A stretch of 64,000 nucleotides of DNA from Candidatus Ligilactobacillus avistercoris (GCA_019119415.1 DWXB01000017.1:1-64000); one strand, 5' to 3'. Positions 8,502 through 17,287 are shown, counted from the stretch's first letter. Made by a program: numbers and translations. Notes: a model not told the origin generated them from the letters alone.

Positions 8502-10673
8502 TTAAATTGTGCAACTCTCACATTCGTTGACGCTGACCTCACCGTTATCATCGGTAAACGTCCGGACGTAGTAGATGGACTTGCAGCCCTTTGCGTGGGC
8601 GTAGTTCCGGAGAATGTTAAGGTCCCGGGTAGTCATCTTATTGGTGCGCCCATCCTTCCACGGGTAGAGCCCCTCTGGAATCGTTGAGCGCATGTAGAAC
8701 GTCATACTAATTCCCTGGTCAACGTGCTCCTGGGCAGCGGCGTACATGTCAATCATCTTCCGCATATCAATATCGTAAGCTGACAGGTAGTACGGCAGGG
8801 TATCGTTTGAAAGGTACGGTGCCGGGTAGTACACCTTTCCGGTCTTGTTTTCCTGCCGCTCCTCCACGAGATTAATGATTGGCTGCAGGCTTGCCGTTGC
8901 ATCGTTAACGTACGAAACGGACCCCGTTGGCGGGATGGCAATTCTGTTTTGGTGGTAAAGGCCGTCCTTCATGACAGCGGCCTTTAACTTAGCCCAGTCG
9001 TCCTTAGTTGGGATAAAGATGCCGTCAAAGAGGGCCTTCACCTTCTCTGATTTTGGCCCCCAGTCCTGGTCAAGGTACTTGTCGAAGTAGGTACCGTCCG
9101 CATACTTGCTCTGGTCAAAGTCCTTGAACGTTTCCTGCCGTTCGCGGGCAATCTTATTAGAAGCAACTAGCGTCCAGTAGTTAATCAGCATGAAGTACAC
9201 ACTGGTAAACTCGATGGCTTCCGGAGAACCGTAGTAGATATGGTTCTTAGCCAGGTAGCCGTGCATTCCCATTGCGCCCAGCCCAATCGTGTGGGCCACG
9301 CTGTTACCGTAGTCGATGGACGGAACAACGTCGATGTTTTCGTTGTCGGTAACAAACGTCAACGCCCGCACCATCGTTTCAACGGATTTCCCAAAGTCAG
9401 GGCTGGCCATCAGGTTAACGATGTTGGTGGACCCAAGGTTGCAGCTCACGTCGGTTCCCATTTCCGTGTACTCCTGCTTGTTGTTAATCCGGGAGATTTC
9501 CTGAGGCTGCATGATTTCCGAACACAGGTTACTCATGATAATCTTGCCCTTAACTGGGTTGGCCCGGTTGGCTACGTCGACGTTCATGATGTACGGGTAG
9601 CCGGACTCTTGCTGGAGCTTGCTGATTTCGGTTTCAAGCTCCCGGGCCCGGATCTTCTTCTTAGGGATGTCCGGGTTTGCCACCATGTTGTCGTATTCCT
9701 TGGTGATGTCGACGTAGGCAAACGGTTTCCCGTAGGCCCGTTCAACCCCCCACGGATCGAAGAGGTACATGTCCTCGTCCTTGGCGGCTAACTCGTAGAA
9801 CTTATCCGGAATAACCACCCCGAGAGAAAGGGTCTTCACCCGCACCTTTTCGTCGGCGTTTTCCTTCTTGGTTGCCAGGAAGGCCATGATGTCGGGATGG
9901 AAAACGTTCAGGTAAACCACGCCGGCGCCCTGTCGCTGTCCCAGTTGGTTGGAGTAGGAGAAGCTATCTTCGAGGAGCTTCATTACGGGAATCACCCCGG
10001 AAGCAGCCCCCTCAATTCCCTTGATGGGGGCACCAGCGCCCCGAAGGTTACTCAGGGAAATGCCGACCCCACCACCGATCCGGGAAAGTTCCAGGGCGGA
10101 GTTAATCGTCCGGCCGATAGAATTCATATCGTCGGTCGTTTGAAGCAGGAAGCAGGAAACCATTTCTCCCCGCCGGGCCCGGCCAGCATTCAGGAAGGTT
10201 GGGGTCGCTGGTTGGTACCGCTGGGTAACGAGTTCTTCGGCAAGATCGAGGGCCAACTGTTCATCGCTGTCTGCCATGTATAGGGCGTTGGTTGCCATCC
10301 GGTCAATGATTGTTTCCAGGTAGTACTCGTTATCAAGCGTCTTCATGGCGTACTGGTTGTAGAACTTGTAGGCGGCCATAAACGACTTGAAGTGGAAGTG
10401 CGCCGCATTAAGCTGGGCGTATAACTTCTTGATGAAGTCCATGCTGTACTTCTCGACGAAGGTTTCCTCGAGGTACCCGTTCTTTACGAGGTAGTCGAAC
10501 CGCTCCTCAAGTGAATCGAAGTGCTTGAGATTGGGCTCCACGTTTTCCTTAAGAAACGCCTGAAGGGCTTCCTGATCCTTTTCGAGTTGAATTTTACCGT
10601 TGAGGGGGATGTTGACCTGGTTGTTGAGGTCGTAGTACGTTACTTTATCACGATCAATCGCAGATAGACTCAC
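8502..10673 (-). CDS. nrdE: class Ib ribonucleotide reductase alpha subunit NrdE
   Basis: NrdE is the catalytic subunit of the manganese/iron class Ib reductase that makes deoxyribonucleotides. It is about 723 residues, with active-site segments VSCFLLQT and NLCSEIMQP, the glycine-rich RIGGGVGISLSNLRGAGAPI and the mobile C-terminal CESCTI that is re-reduced by NrdH. The N-terminal ATP-cone is absent, as expected for class Ib. I choose the GTG at 10673 (SLSAIDRDKVTYYDL) with GGTGGA upstream; an in-frame GTG at 10685 would add four residues. Unusually, neither nrdF nor nrdI is adjacent: nrdE is followed by a terminator and the converging galU. Confidence 0.96.
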   Translation of the reverse strand: MSLSAIDRDKVTYYDLNNQVNIPLNGKIQLEKDQEALQAFLKENVEPNLKHFDSLEERFDYLVKNGYLEETFVEKYSMDFIKKLYAQLNAAHFHFKSFMAAYKFYNQYAMKTLDNEYYLETIIDRMATNALYMADSDEQLALDLAEELVTQRYQPATPTFLNAGRARRGEMVSCFLLQTTDDMNSIGRTINSALELSRIGGGVGISLSNLRGAGAPIKGIEGAASGVIPVMKLLEDSFSYSNQLGQRQGAGVVYLNVFHPDIMAFLATKKENADEKVRVKTLSLGVVIPDKFYELAAKDEDMYLFDPWGVERAYGKPFAYVDITKEYDNMVANPDIPKKKIRARELETEISKLQQESGYPYIMNVDVANRANPVKGKIIMSNLCSEIMQPQEISRINNKQEYTEMGTDVSCNLGSTNIVNLMASPDFGKSVETMVRALTFVTDNENIDVVPSIDYGNSVAHTIGLGAMGMHGYLAKNHIYYGSPEAIEFTSVYFMLINYWTLVASNKIARERQETFKDFDQSKYADGTYFDKYLDQDWGPKSEKVKALFDGIFIPTKDDWAKLKAAVMKDGLYHQNRIAIPPTGSVSYVNDATASLQPIINLVEERQENKTGKVYYPAPYLSNDTLPYYLSAYDIDMRKMIDMYAAAQEHVDQGISMTFYMRSTIPEGLYPWKDGRTNKMTTRDLNILRNYAHAKGCKSIYYVRTFTDDNGEVSVNECESCTI

Positions 10674-10707
10674 TGGTTCCACCACTTTCTTAGTTAATTA
10701 CTGGTTT

Positions 10708-10739
10708 AAAAAAAGTGAACCAACAACGTGTTCACTTTT
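10708..10739 (-). terminator. intra-operon terminator between nrdH and nrdE
   Basis: On the minus strand a perfect 10-bp stem GAAAAGTGAAC-type arm (10739-10730 with 10720-10711) is followed by a run of seven T residues. It sits between nrdH and nrdE, with little room for a new promoter before nrdE, so it should act as an attenuating read-through terminator. Confidence 0.75.
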
Positions 10740-10779
10740 CATTAGTCACAATTTGCTTTTACGTAATGTCTTAGACGGA

Positions 10780-11010
10780 TTATTCGGCGATAACCTGTTG
10801 TAGAAGGTCTGGCCGGAACCCGTTGACAACGGGCTCAGCGTCACGTTCAACGACCGGAACGCTCTGAAATCCCTGTTCCTTTAAGTAGTCAACGTATTCA
10901 GGATGATCGGAAATGTTCCGTTCCTCAAAGGCAACCCCGTGGGCCTTAAGAAATTTCTTTGTCATCTTGCACTGAATGCAGTTGTTCTTCGTGTATACCG
11001 TTAGACTCAT
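10780..11010 (-). CDS. nrdH: glutaredoxin-like protein NrdH
   Basis: NrdH is the small thioredoxin-reductase-dependent redoxin that reduces the NrdE C-terminal disulfide. The 76-residue product begins MSLTVYTKNNCIQC, with the CxxC redox centre at the N terminus, and ends with the FRPDLLQQV helix of the family. I choose the ATG at 11010 because GGTGAT lies at proper distance; an upstream ATG at 11025 has no good ribosome-binding site. It is first in the nrdHE unit, downstream of two NrdR-like boxes, and is separated from nrdE by a hairpin terminator. Confidence 0.95.
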   Translation of the reverse strand: MSLTVYTKNNCIQCKMTKKFLKAHGVAFEERNISDHPEYVDYLKEQGFQSVPVVERDAEPVVNGFRPDLLQQVIAE

Positions 11011-11051
11011 GATTATCATCACCATTCCGTTTCTTTTGCTTACGTGAACCT

Positions 11052-11079
11052 AGTATACCGTGTTTCCGGAAAAAAGCAA
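11052..11079 (-). promoter_or_regulatory. nrdHE promoter
   Basis: Read on the minus strand: TTGCTT (11079-11074), 16 bases, TATACT (11057-11052). It lies about 40 bases before the nrdH ATG, next to the NrdR-like boxes. Confidence 0.65.
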
Positions 11080-11086
11080 GGCTAAA

Positions 11087-11134
11087 ACACAAGATATTGT
11101 GGATAATAATCGATTAAAATCCGATATATGGTGG
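11087..11134. promoter_or_regulatory. pair of NrdR-like boxes
   Basis: ACACAAGATATTGTGG at 11087-11102 matches 14 of 16 positions of the recalled NrdR consensus (ACACwATATATwGTGT), and ATCCGATATATGGTGG at 11119-11134 matches about 11. Their starts are exactly 32 bp apart, close to three helical turns, which is the spacing expected for NrdR tandem boxes. They lie between the nrdH promoter and the divergent methyltransferase promoter. NrdR itself is not in the window, so regulation is inferred. Confidence 0.75.
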
Positions 11135-11164
11135 ATAACGGCTGCGAATAATTCCTGGATTTTG

Positions 11165-11194
11165 TTGCTTAACGGGGGCAATTTAGCGTATGAT
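11165..11194 (+). promoter_or_regulatory. promoter of the RsmC-like gene
   Basis: TTGCTT, 18 bases, TATGAT. The -10 covers an upstream in-frame ATG at 11190, which therefore cannot be the start of the following gene. Confidence 0.55.
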
Positions 11195-11228
11195 AAAAGT
11201 ATCAAATTTACTAACGGGGTGTCCGAGG

Positions 11229-11831
11229 GTGACGGAATACTACTACTCAACACAACCAACGGCTGCGCACGATGAGCAGACGTTTTCGTTTTCCTTATTA
11301 GGAAGTAATTTACGGTTTACGACCGATAGCGGGGTGTTCTCGCGGCGGACCGTTGATTACGGTAGCCGTACCCTCCTTACGGCCCTCGAACAGGCAACCA
11401 TTGCCCCTCATAAAATTCTTGATGTGGGGTGCGGATACGGTCCGCTGGGACTTGCACTAGCGCGGCGTTTTCCTGATAGTCAAGTAACGATGAGTGACGT
11501 TAACAAACGGGCGCTTGCGCTTGCGCGGCGGAACGCCGATGCCAACCAGGTGAAGAACGTAACGGTTTGCCAGTCAGACGGGTACGCAGCAATTCCCGCA
11601 ACGGATTATGATTTGATTATCACTAATCCACCGGTTCGGGCGGGGAAAAAGGTTGTCCACGGGATTTTAGCCGGCGCAGGTGACCACCTTGTTTCTGGAG
11701 GCACACTATATGTTGTGTTACAGAAAAAACAGGGGGCGCCATCGGCGAAGAAACTAATGGAAGCAACGTTTGGTAATTGTCAGGTTGTTTTGAAGCAAAA
11801 GGGCTACTACGTGCTAAGGAGTGAACGGTAA
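11229..11831 (+). CDS. class I SAM methyltransferase, RsmC-like (16S rRNA m2G)
   Basis: The product of about 200 residues resembles the small RsmC-type guanine-N2 methyltransferases found beside tadA in Bacilli. It shows the SAM-binding ILDVGCGYGPLGLALA motif and the catalytic N-P-P motif as LIITNPPVRAGKK, characteristic of rRNA m2G methylases. I use the GTG at 11229 (TEYYYSTQP) after GGGGTG, because the ATG at 11190 falls in the promoter -10. Its TAA overlaps the ATG of tadA (TAATG), so the two tRNA/rRNA modification genes are coupled. Confidence 0.88.
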   Translation: MTEYYYSTQPTAAHDEQTFSFSLLGSNLRFTTDSGVFSRRTVDYGSRTLLTALEQATIAPHKILDVGCGYGPLGLALARRFPDSQVTMSDVNKRALALARRNADANQVKNVTVCQSDGYAAIPATDYDLIITNPPVRAGKKVVHGILAGAGDHLVSGGTLYVVLQKKQGAPSAKKLMEATFGNCQVVLKQKGYYVLRSER

Positions 11832-12334
11832 TGGTGTTAGCGGCAGGCGAACAGGTGAAGTTCATGCAAGAAGCTCTCTATGAGGCTCAAAAGGCTGCTG
11901 CCATCGGAGAAGTGCCGATTGGGTGCGTAGTGGTCCGGGATGGCCGCGTTATCGGGCGGGGGCATAACCTGCGCGAACACGGTGAAGACGCAACGATGCA
12001 CGCCGAGATCATGGCAATTCAGGAGGCAAACGCGGCACTGGATAGTTGGCGGTTGGTTGATTGTGATTTGTTCGTGACCCTTGAACCATGCCCAATGTGT
12101 TGTGGGGCCATTATCAATTCCCGGATCCGGGGGGTTTATTACGGTGCGCCGGACAAAAAGGCGGGCGCAGCGGGAACCCTGATGAATTTACTGACTGATT
12201 CGCGGTTTAACCATCAGGCTGAGGTGTATCCGGGAGTGTTGCAGGAGCAGTGCGCTGCCCGGTTAACCCAGTTTTTCCAGGAAGTCCGGCGGAAACAGCG
12301 GTTGGCACGACGGCGGGCCAAGCGGGAAGATTAA
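11831..12334 (+). CDS. tadA: tRNA adenosine(34) deaminase TadA
   Basis: TadA converts adenosine 34 of tRNA-Arg(ACG) to inosine. The 167-residue zinc enzyme has the histidine/glutamate motif MHAEIMAI and the paired cysteines of EPCPMCCGAI. The start overlaps the stop of the upstream methyltransferase; an internal GTG that gives KFMQEALYEA is a possible shorter start. The basic C terminus RRKQRLARRRAKRED is typical. It precedes the SRP RNA and dnaX, the usual order in Bacilli. Confidence 0.94.
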   Translation: MVLAAGEQVKFMQEALYEAQKAAAIGEVPIGCVVVRDGRVIGRGHNLREHGEDATMHAEIMAIQEANAALDSWRLVDCDLFVTLEPCPMCCGAIINSRIRGVYYGAPDKKAGAAGTLMNLLTDSRFNHQAEVYPGVLQEQCAARLTQFFQEVRRKQRLARRRAKRED

Positions 12335-12379
12335 GGCTAGCTTTTTGGGGAGTTTTCATGTATCATAGACTTTGCCGTA

Positions 12380-12468
12380 AGGCCTTAGGACAATGTTGTC
12401 CTTACGAACCGTGTCAGGTCCGGAAGGAAGCAGCACTAAGTTTGGTTCAGCATGTGTCCTAAGTTGAT
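12380..12468 (+). ncRNA. ffs: signal recognition particle RNA, small bacterial type
   Basis: The universally conserved domain IV sequence GTGTCAGGTCCGGAAGGAA at 12411-12429, followed by GCAGCACTAAG, identifies the SRP RNA. The outer stem is formed by CTTAGGAC (about 12384) and GTCCTAAG (about 12456-12463). The exact ends are uncertain by some bases. Its position between tadA and dnaX is the classical one in Firmicutes. Confidence 0.93.
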
Positions 12469-12479
12469 ATGAATGGAAA

Positions 12480-12512
12480 CTCCCGGTTCGTTCCCGAACC
12501 GGGAGATTTTTG
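12480..12512 (+). terminator. terminator after the SRP RNA
   Basis: An 11-bp GC-rich stem CTCCCGGTTCG / CGAACCGGGAG followed by ATTTTTG. Confidence 0.9.
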
Positions 12513-12552
12513 TCCCCCAACATACATATTTAACGGAGTAAGGAGGAGAACC

Positions 12553-14256
12553 ATGGCTTACCAAGCACTTTATCGGGTATGGCGGCCCCAGCGGTTTGCG
12601 GATTTAGTCGGACAACAGTTAGTTACCCGGACGCTGCGGAACGCCTTAGCAACCGGGCAAACGTCCCATGCGTACCTATTTACTGGCCCCCGGGGGACCG
12701 GGAAAACGTCTGCGGCTAAGATTTTTGCCAAGGCCATTAACTGTCATCACCAGCAGGACGGTGAGCCGTGTAACGAGTGCGCCACCTGTAAGGCAATCAC
12801 CAACGGGACGCTGGGTGACGTAATCGAAATCGATGCGGCCTCCAATAACGGGGTTGAGGAAATCCGCGACATCCGGGGTAAGGCAAAGTATGCGCCGACC
12901 GAGGCCGACTATAAGGTATACATCATTGATGAAGTTCATATGCTGTCGACCGGGGCGTTTAATGCGCTGTTAAAAACACTGGAGGAACCCCCGGCAAACG
13001 TCGTCTTTATTCTCGCAACAACCGAACCCCAGAAAATTCCGGCAACGATAATTTCCCGGACCCAGCGGTTTGACTTCCATCGGATTAAGCCCCAGGTGAT
13101 TTTGGACCGGATGACGATGATTCTCGAACAAAAGGGGGTCACCGCTGATGAAGAAGCCCTGAAGGTGATCGCCCAGGCAGCTGATGGGGGCATGCGGGAC
13201 GCGTTAAGCATCCTCGATCAGGTGATCTCGTTTGGTGAAAACGAGGTTACCCTGGAGAACGCCCTGATGGTGACGGGCAGTGCCACGCAACAGGACTTGG
13301 ATAATTACGTGGCTGCGGTGATTGCCGGACAAACGGCGCCTGCGCTGGAGCTAATTCATAAGTTGCTTGATGAAGGCAAGGACGCCCAGCGGTTGGTTGA
13401 GGACGTTCTTTTATACTGCCGGGACTTAATGCTTTACCGGCAAGCGCCAGATGAGGTCACCCACCTTGAGCTGGGCCGGTTAAGTGCCCAGTTTAAGGAG
13501 CTGGCTGCTCAGATTGACCCGGAGCGGATTGTTACGATGGTTGATGTTTTGAACGAGGAACTGGAGGCCATGCGGTTTAGCGCCCACGCCACCGTTTACC
13601 TGGAAGTGATGACGGTACGATTGGCTCAATCCAAGTCAACCGGTGATAGTCAAGTGGAGGAGGGCGCAACGAGTGCCGAACTGGCGGCGCTTCAACAGCA
13701 GGTTAAGCACCTTCAGCAACAGCTGACTGCCCTTCAATCCGGAAAGAGTGTGACGCCTCGCGGAAATAAGCCCGCACCAACGAAATCCCAGCCGGAAGTT
13801 CCTATTAAGGTGGATATGGCTGCCGTTACCAGTGTGTTGGACGGAGCTACGCGCCAAGCCCGGGATGAAGTTTTACGGGAGTGGGATAACCTGCCTGCTC
13901 AGATGAACGCCCAGCATGCGGCCTATGTCCGGACCTTGACGCCCCTTGCGGCAGGGCACGACCGGATTTTATTGGGGTGCAAGTACGATTACCTGTACCA
14001 GCGGATGGAAACCCAGGACTTTCCGGCCACGCTGGCGGCCACGTTAGCGGGCTTGCTGGGATACCAGCCAACGATTGTGATTTTACCGGTATCACGGTGG
14101 GCTCAGGTGCGGCAGGACTACTACGCCAAGCATAAGCATCAGCACTCCCAGTCTGATGCCGCCGCTGCCCCGGCAGCAGCTAAACAGGCCCAACCGGAAG
14201 CGGTGACGAAGGCGCAGCAGTTGTTTGGCGATGCGGTCACCGTCAAGGATGATTAG
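12553..14256 (+). CDS. dnaX: DNA polymerase III subunits gamma/tau
   Basis: DnaX forms the clamp-loader core of the replicase. The 567-residue protein contains Walker A GPRGTGKTSAAK, a four-cysteine zinc module (CHHQQDGEPCNECATC), Walker B VYIIDEVHMLS and the sensor region, then a glutamine-rich tau-like tail with coiled-coil character at about 390-420. The start at 12553 follows AAGGAGGAGA at ideal spacing; an upstream ATG is in the SRP RNA terminator region and is discarded. No obvious A-run frameshift site was seen, so whether gamma is made is unknown. It heads dnaX-ybaB-recR. Confidence 0.96.
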   Translation: MAYQALYRVWRPQRFADLVGQQLVTRTLRNALATGQTSHAYLFTGPRGTGKTSAAKIFAKAINCHHQQDGEPCNECATCKAITNGTLGDVIEIDAASNNGVEEIRDIRGKAKYAPTEADYKVYIIDEVHMLSTGAFNALLKTLEEPPANVVFILATTEPQKIPATIISRTQRFDFHRIKPQVILDRMTMILEQKGVTADEEALKVIAQAADGGMRDALSILDQVISFGENEVTLENALMVTGSATQQDLDNYVAAVIAGQTAPALELIHKLLDEGKDAQRLVEDVLLYCRDLMLYRQAPDEVTHLELGRLSAQFKELAAQIDPERIVTMVDVLNEELEAMRFSAHATVYLEVMTVRLAQSKSTGDSQVEEGATSAELAALQQQVKHLQQQLTALQSGKSVTPRGNKPAPTKSQPEVPIKVDMAAVTSVLDGATRQARDEVLREWDNLPAQMNAQHAAYVRTLTPLAAGHDRILLGCKYDYLYQRMETQDFPATLAATLAGLLGYQPTIVILPVSRWAQVRQDYYAKHKHQHSQSDAAAAPAAAKQAQPEAVTKAQQLFGDAVTVKDD

Positions 14257-14293
14257 AAGATTGATGATATGAATTAATGAAGGGATGAATAAA

Positions 14294-14608
14294 ATGCGTG
14301 GAATGGGACAAATGCCTAATATGCAAAACATGATGAAGCAGGTTCAGCGGATGCAAAAGCAGATGCAGGCGGATCAGGAAAAACTGACCACCACCACCTT
14401 TACCGGAAAAGCGGCTAATGACATGGTGACGGTGACGTTTACCGGTGACCGGCAAATGAAGGACATTGCGATCAAGCCGGAAGCCGTTGATCCGGACGAC
14501 GTGGAAATGTTGCAGGACCTCATTTTAATGGCGGTAAACGACGCAATGCAGCAGATTAATCAGCAAACCCAGCAGGCGTTAGGCCAGTACGCAAATAAGT
14601 TACGGTAA
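14294..14608 (+). CDS. YbaB/EbfC family nucleoid-associated protein
   Basis: A 104-residue DNA-binding dimer of the YbaB/EbfC family, almost always between dnaX and recR. It has the methionine-rich start [17 protein letters not shown] and the conserved core [18 protein letters not shown] and [13 protein letters not shown] start at the ATG at 14294, eight bases after GAAGGG; an earlier ATG at 14285 overlaps that ribosome-binding site. Its precise role is unsettled; linked to nucleoid organisation and recombinational repair in other species. Confidence 0.94.
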   Translation: MRGMGQMPNMQNMMKQVQRMQKQMQADQEKLTTTTFTGKAANDMVTVTFTGDRQMKDIAIKPEAVDPDDVEMLQDLILMAVNDAMQQINQQTQQALGQYANKLR

Positions 14609-14625
14609 GAAGGGAGGGGGTGGCC

Positions 14626-15225
14626 GTGCAGTATCCAGAACCAATTGCCCGGTTGATTGATAGTTATATGAAACTACCGGGAATCGGGAGTAAGACGGCA
14701 GAGCGGTTAGCGTTCTACACCCTCGATATGGATAACGATGACGTTACGGCGTTTTCCCAGGCGCTGGTTGCCGCCAAGCGGGACATTCACTACTGTTCAA
14801 TCTGTGGTAACATTACCGCGAGTGATCCGTGTGCGGTGTGCCGGGATAAAACCCGGGACCAGGACCAGGTGATTGTGGTTGAGCAACCCAAGGACGTGAT
14901 GGCACTCGAAAAAATGAACGAGTACCACGGGTTGTACCACGTGTTGCACGGGGTGCTTTCCCCGATTGATGGGAAGGGACCGGAAGACATTAATATCCGC
15001 AGTCTGGTTACCCGCTTGCAGCAAAACGAACAGATTAAGGAAGTCATTTTGGCAACCAACGCCACGCCGGAAGGGGAGGCCACGGCGATGTACATTGCCC
15101 GGTTGGTCAAACCAGCGGGGATTAAGGTTACCCGGCTAGCCCACGGGTTGGCTGTCGGTAGTGATATTGAATACGCGGATGAGATGACGCTCTTTAAGGC
15201 GCTTGAAGGTCGGCAGGAACTGTAG
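14626..15225 (+). CDS. recR: recombination mediator RecR
   Basis: RecR acts with RecF and RecO to load RecA at gaps. The 199-residue protein shows the N-terminal helix-hairpin-helix [15 protein letters not shown], a C4 zinc finger [16 protein letters not shown] and the Toprim domain with [13 protein letters not shown]. The product starting [11 protein letters not shown] at the GTG at 14626 is preferred over the GTG at 14620, because relatives begin MQYPEPI. Expected Bacillus neighbours yaaL and bofA are not present downstream; tmk follows directly. Confidence 0.96.
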   Translation: MQYPEPIARLIDSYMKLPGIGSKTAERLAFYTLDMDNDDVTAFSQALVAAKRDIHYCSICGNITASDPCAVCRDKTRDQDQVIVVEQPKDVMALEKMNEYHGLYHVLHGVLSPIDGKGPEDINIRSLVTRLQQNEQIKEVILATNATPEGEATAMYIARLVKPAGIKVTRLAHGLAVGSDIEYADEMTLFKALEGRQEL

Positions 15226-15264
15226 CCGGCGAGAAAACAAGAAGATAGGATTGGAAATTTAAGG

Positions 15265-15921
15265 ATGGCAGACAAGTTAACCGGAACATTTGTAACGTTA
15301 GAGGGAATTGACGGCTCGGGCAAAACGAGTGTCCTGCGGCAGATTGTTGCTTACCTGGCAGCACATCTTTCCGTTGACCAGTACGTGATTACCCGGGAGC
15401 CTGGCGGGAATAGTATTTCTGAAGCAATTCGGCAGGTGATTTTAGACCCCCGGAATACGGGAATGGATGCCCGCACGGAAGCCCTGTTATACGCTGCTTC
15501 CCGCCGGCAATACCTGGTAGAAACGGTGCTGCCAGCATTGCGGGCCGGGAAACTGGTGATTTCTGACCGGTATGTTGATAGCTCCCTGGTATACCAGGGA
15601 AGTGGGCGCCATCTGGGAATTGATCCGGTGCGGCAGATTAACGCATTTGCAACGGACGGGTTGATGCCGCAGTTAACGTTGTACTTTGATATTGAGCCGG
15701 CTGAGGGGCTGGCACGTATTAATAGTCATCGTGCTGGGGAAAAGGTTGACCGGCTTGATCAGGAACGGTTGCAGTTTTACCAGGACACGCGGAACGCCTA
15801 CCTTAAACTAGCCGCTCAGGAACCGGACAGGATTATAACGTTGGATGCCAGCCAGCCACTAGCAACGGTGACCGAGCAAGCCTTGACAGTAATGCGTGCG
15901 CGCCTAAAAGAGCTGCAGTAA
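15265..15921 (+). CDS. tmk: thymidylate kinase
   Basis: Phosphorylates dTMP to dTDP. The 218-residue protein has the P-loop LEGIDGSGKTSV at the N terminus, the DR(Y/H) motif in VISDRYVDSSLVYQG and the LID segment near 150. It lies 10 bases ahead of holB; the DarA-type (YaaQ) cyclic-di-AMP receptor gene that separates the two in Bacillus subtilis and many other Bacilli is missing. Confidence 0.96.
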   Translation: MADKLTGTFVTLEGIDGSGKTSVLRQIVAYLAAHLSVDQYVITREPGGNSISEAIRQVILDPRNTGMDARTEALLYAASRRQYLVETVLPALRAGKLVISDRYVDSSLVYQGSGRHLGIDPVRQINAFATDGLMPQLTLYFDIEPAEGLARINSHRAGEKVDRLDQERLQFYQDTRNAYLKLAAQEPDRIITLDASQPLATVTEQALTVMRARLKELQ

Positions 15922-15931
15922 GGAGAGTAAA

Positions 15932-16927
15932 TTGACGATTCCGGTGACAACTAAACACCCTCACCTAGCGACCCATTTCGCCCGGTTGGCGCAGAAAAAG
16001 ACGCTCGCCCATGCGTACCTGTTTACGGGAGCAACTGGGGCGGGTAAGACTGCGTTGGCCCGGTGGGTTGCACAGGCATGCTTATGTGTGCAGCCGCAAG
16101 CAAACGGGCAGCCGTGCGGCCAGTGCGACGAGTGCCACCGAATTCAACGGGACGAGCACCCTGATGTTTTGCACATTGTCCCGGACGGCCAAACCATTAA
16201 GGTCAATCAAATTCGCCTTCTGCGCAGTGAGTTTAGTAAGAGTGGGGTTGAGGGGCTCCAAAAATTTTTCATTATTAGCGAAGCGGAGAAGATGACCGCC
16301 AGTGCTGCCAACAGCCTGTTAAAGTTTTTGGAGGAGCCTACCGGGCAGGTGACGGCGTTTCTTCTCAGTGCACACCCCCAGCAGCTGCTACCGACGATTG
16401 TTTCTCGGTGCCAGGTGGTGAAGGTTGCACCGTCAACGGTTGCTCAGCTCAGAGAAGCGTTGCGGGCGGCGGGGGCGACCACGGAGCTGCAGGAACTTTT
16501 GCCGCTCATCACGCGGGACCAGCAGGTTTCTTTACGGTTGGCGGGTGATCCGGTAGTTCCCAAACTAATCACGATGATTAAACAGTGGTTTACCCAGATT
16601 TGCCAGGGTGATTACCGGGCGTTTGTGGCCGTTCAAACTCGGATTATGCCGGAAGCGACAAGTCCGGAATTACGGTCCGTGGCTGTGGATTTAGTGGTTC
16701 AACTAACCCGCACCTTGCTTCTGACTGCTGTTTCCGCTCAGGATGAGACTCCGCCCTTTCCGGATATGGCGGCCCTGTTTAACCGGGTGGTTGCTCGGGT
16801 TTCCAAAAAGCAACTTACGGCAGGAGTCACGGCAGCGCTTGGGGTTTCCCGGCAGTTAGCCGCGAACGTTTCGTTTCAGAACGCCTTTGAGGGGCTAACA
16901 TTACGGTTAATTACCGTATTGCATTAG
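15932..16927 (+). CDS. holB: DNA polymerase III subunit delta'
   Basis: The delta-prime clamp-loader subunit. The 331-residue protein has a Walker-A-like GATGAGKTALA, a four-cysteine zinc module (C-x-C pattern in QPCGQCDECH), LLKFLEEPTG and the SRC motif VSRCQVV. A TTG at 15932 is the only well-placed start, seven bases after AAGGAGAG. In many relatives yaaT (ricT/PSP1) lies between holB and yabA, but here yabA follows after 12 bases. Confidence 0.94.
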   Translation: MTIPVTTKHPHLATHFARLAQKKTLAHAYLFTGATGAGKTALARWVAQACLCVQPQANGQPCGQCDECHRIQRDEHPDVLHIVPDGQTIKVNQIRLLRSEFSKSGVEGLQKFFIISEAEKMTASAANSLLKFLEEPTGQVTAFLLSAHPQQLLPTIVSRCQVVKVAPSTVAQLREALRAAGATTELQELLPLITRDQQVSLRLAGDPVVPKLITMIKQWFTQICQGDYRAFVAVQTRIMPEATSPELRSVAVDLVVQLTRTLLLTAVSAQDETPPFPDMAALFNRVVARVSKKQLTAGVTAALGVSRQLAANVSFQNAFEGLTLRLITVLH

Positions 16928-16939
16928 GAAGGTGATCCG

Positions 16940-17287
16940 ATGGAAAAAAAGGAATTATACGATAGTTTTGATCAGTTAACGGCGGCATTGAACCAGATAA
17001 CGGCAACGGTCGAGAAGTTAAAGGAGGCAACGGCCACTGCCATCGAAAAGAATGCGGAATTGGAGATTGAAAACGAGCATCTTCATGAGCGGTTAGCCGA
17101 ACTGGGACAACAGGAGAATACAAGCGACCAGGCGGCGACAGGGCAGATGACCCAGTCCCGCCGCAACCTTGAACGCCTATATAATGAAGGGTTTCATGTT
17201 TGCAATAACTTTTATGGCAAACGGCGGAAGAACGATGAGCCGTGTGCCTTTTGTGTCACCTTGATTTACGGGGAGCAACGCGCATGA
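16940..17287 (+). CDS. yabA: replication initiation control protein YabA
   Basis: YabA binds DnaA and DnaN and limits re-initiation. The 115-residue product has an N-terminal coiled coil (about 1-60, rich in E, K and L) forming the tetramer stalk, a charged linker, and a C-terminal zinc module HVCNNFYG..DEPCAFC typical of the family. Its TGA overlaps the ATG of rsmI (ATGA). Start ATG follows GGAAGGTGAT. Confidence 0.95.
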   Translation: MEKKELYDSFDQLTAALNQITATVEKLKEATATAIEKNAELEIENEHLHERLAELGQQENTSDQAATGQMTQSRRNLERLYNEGFHVCNNFYGKRRKNDEPCAFCVTLIYGEQRA

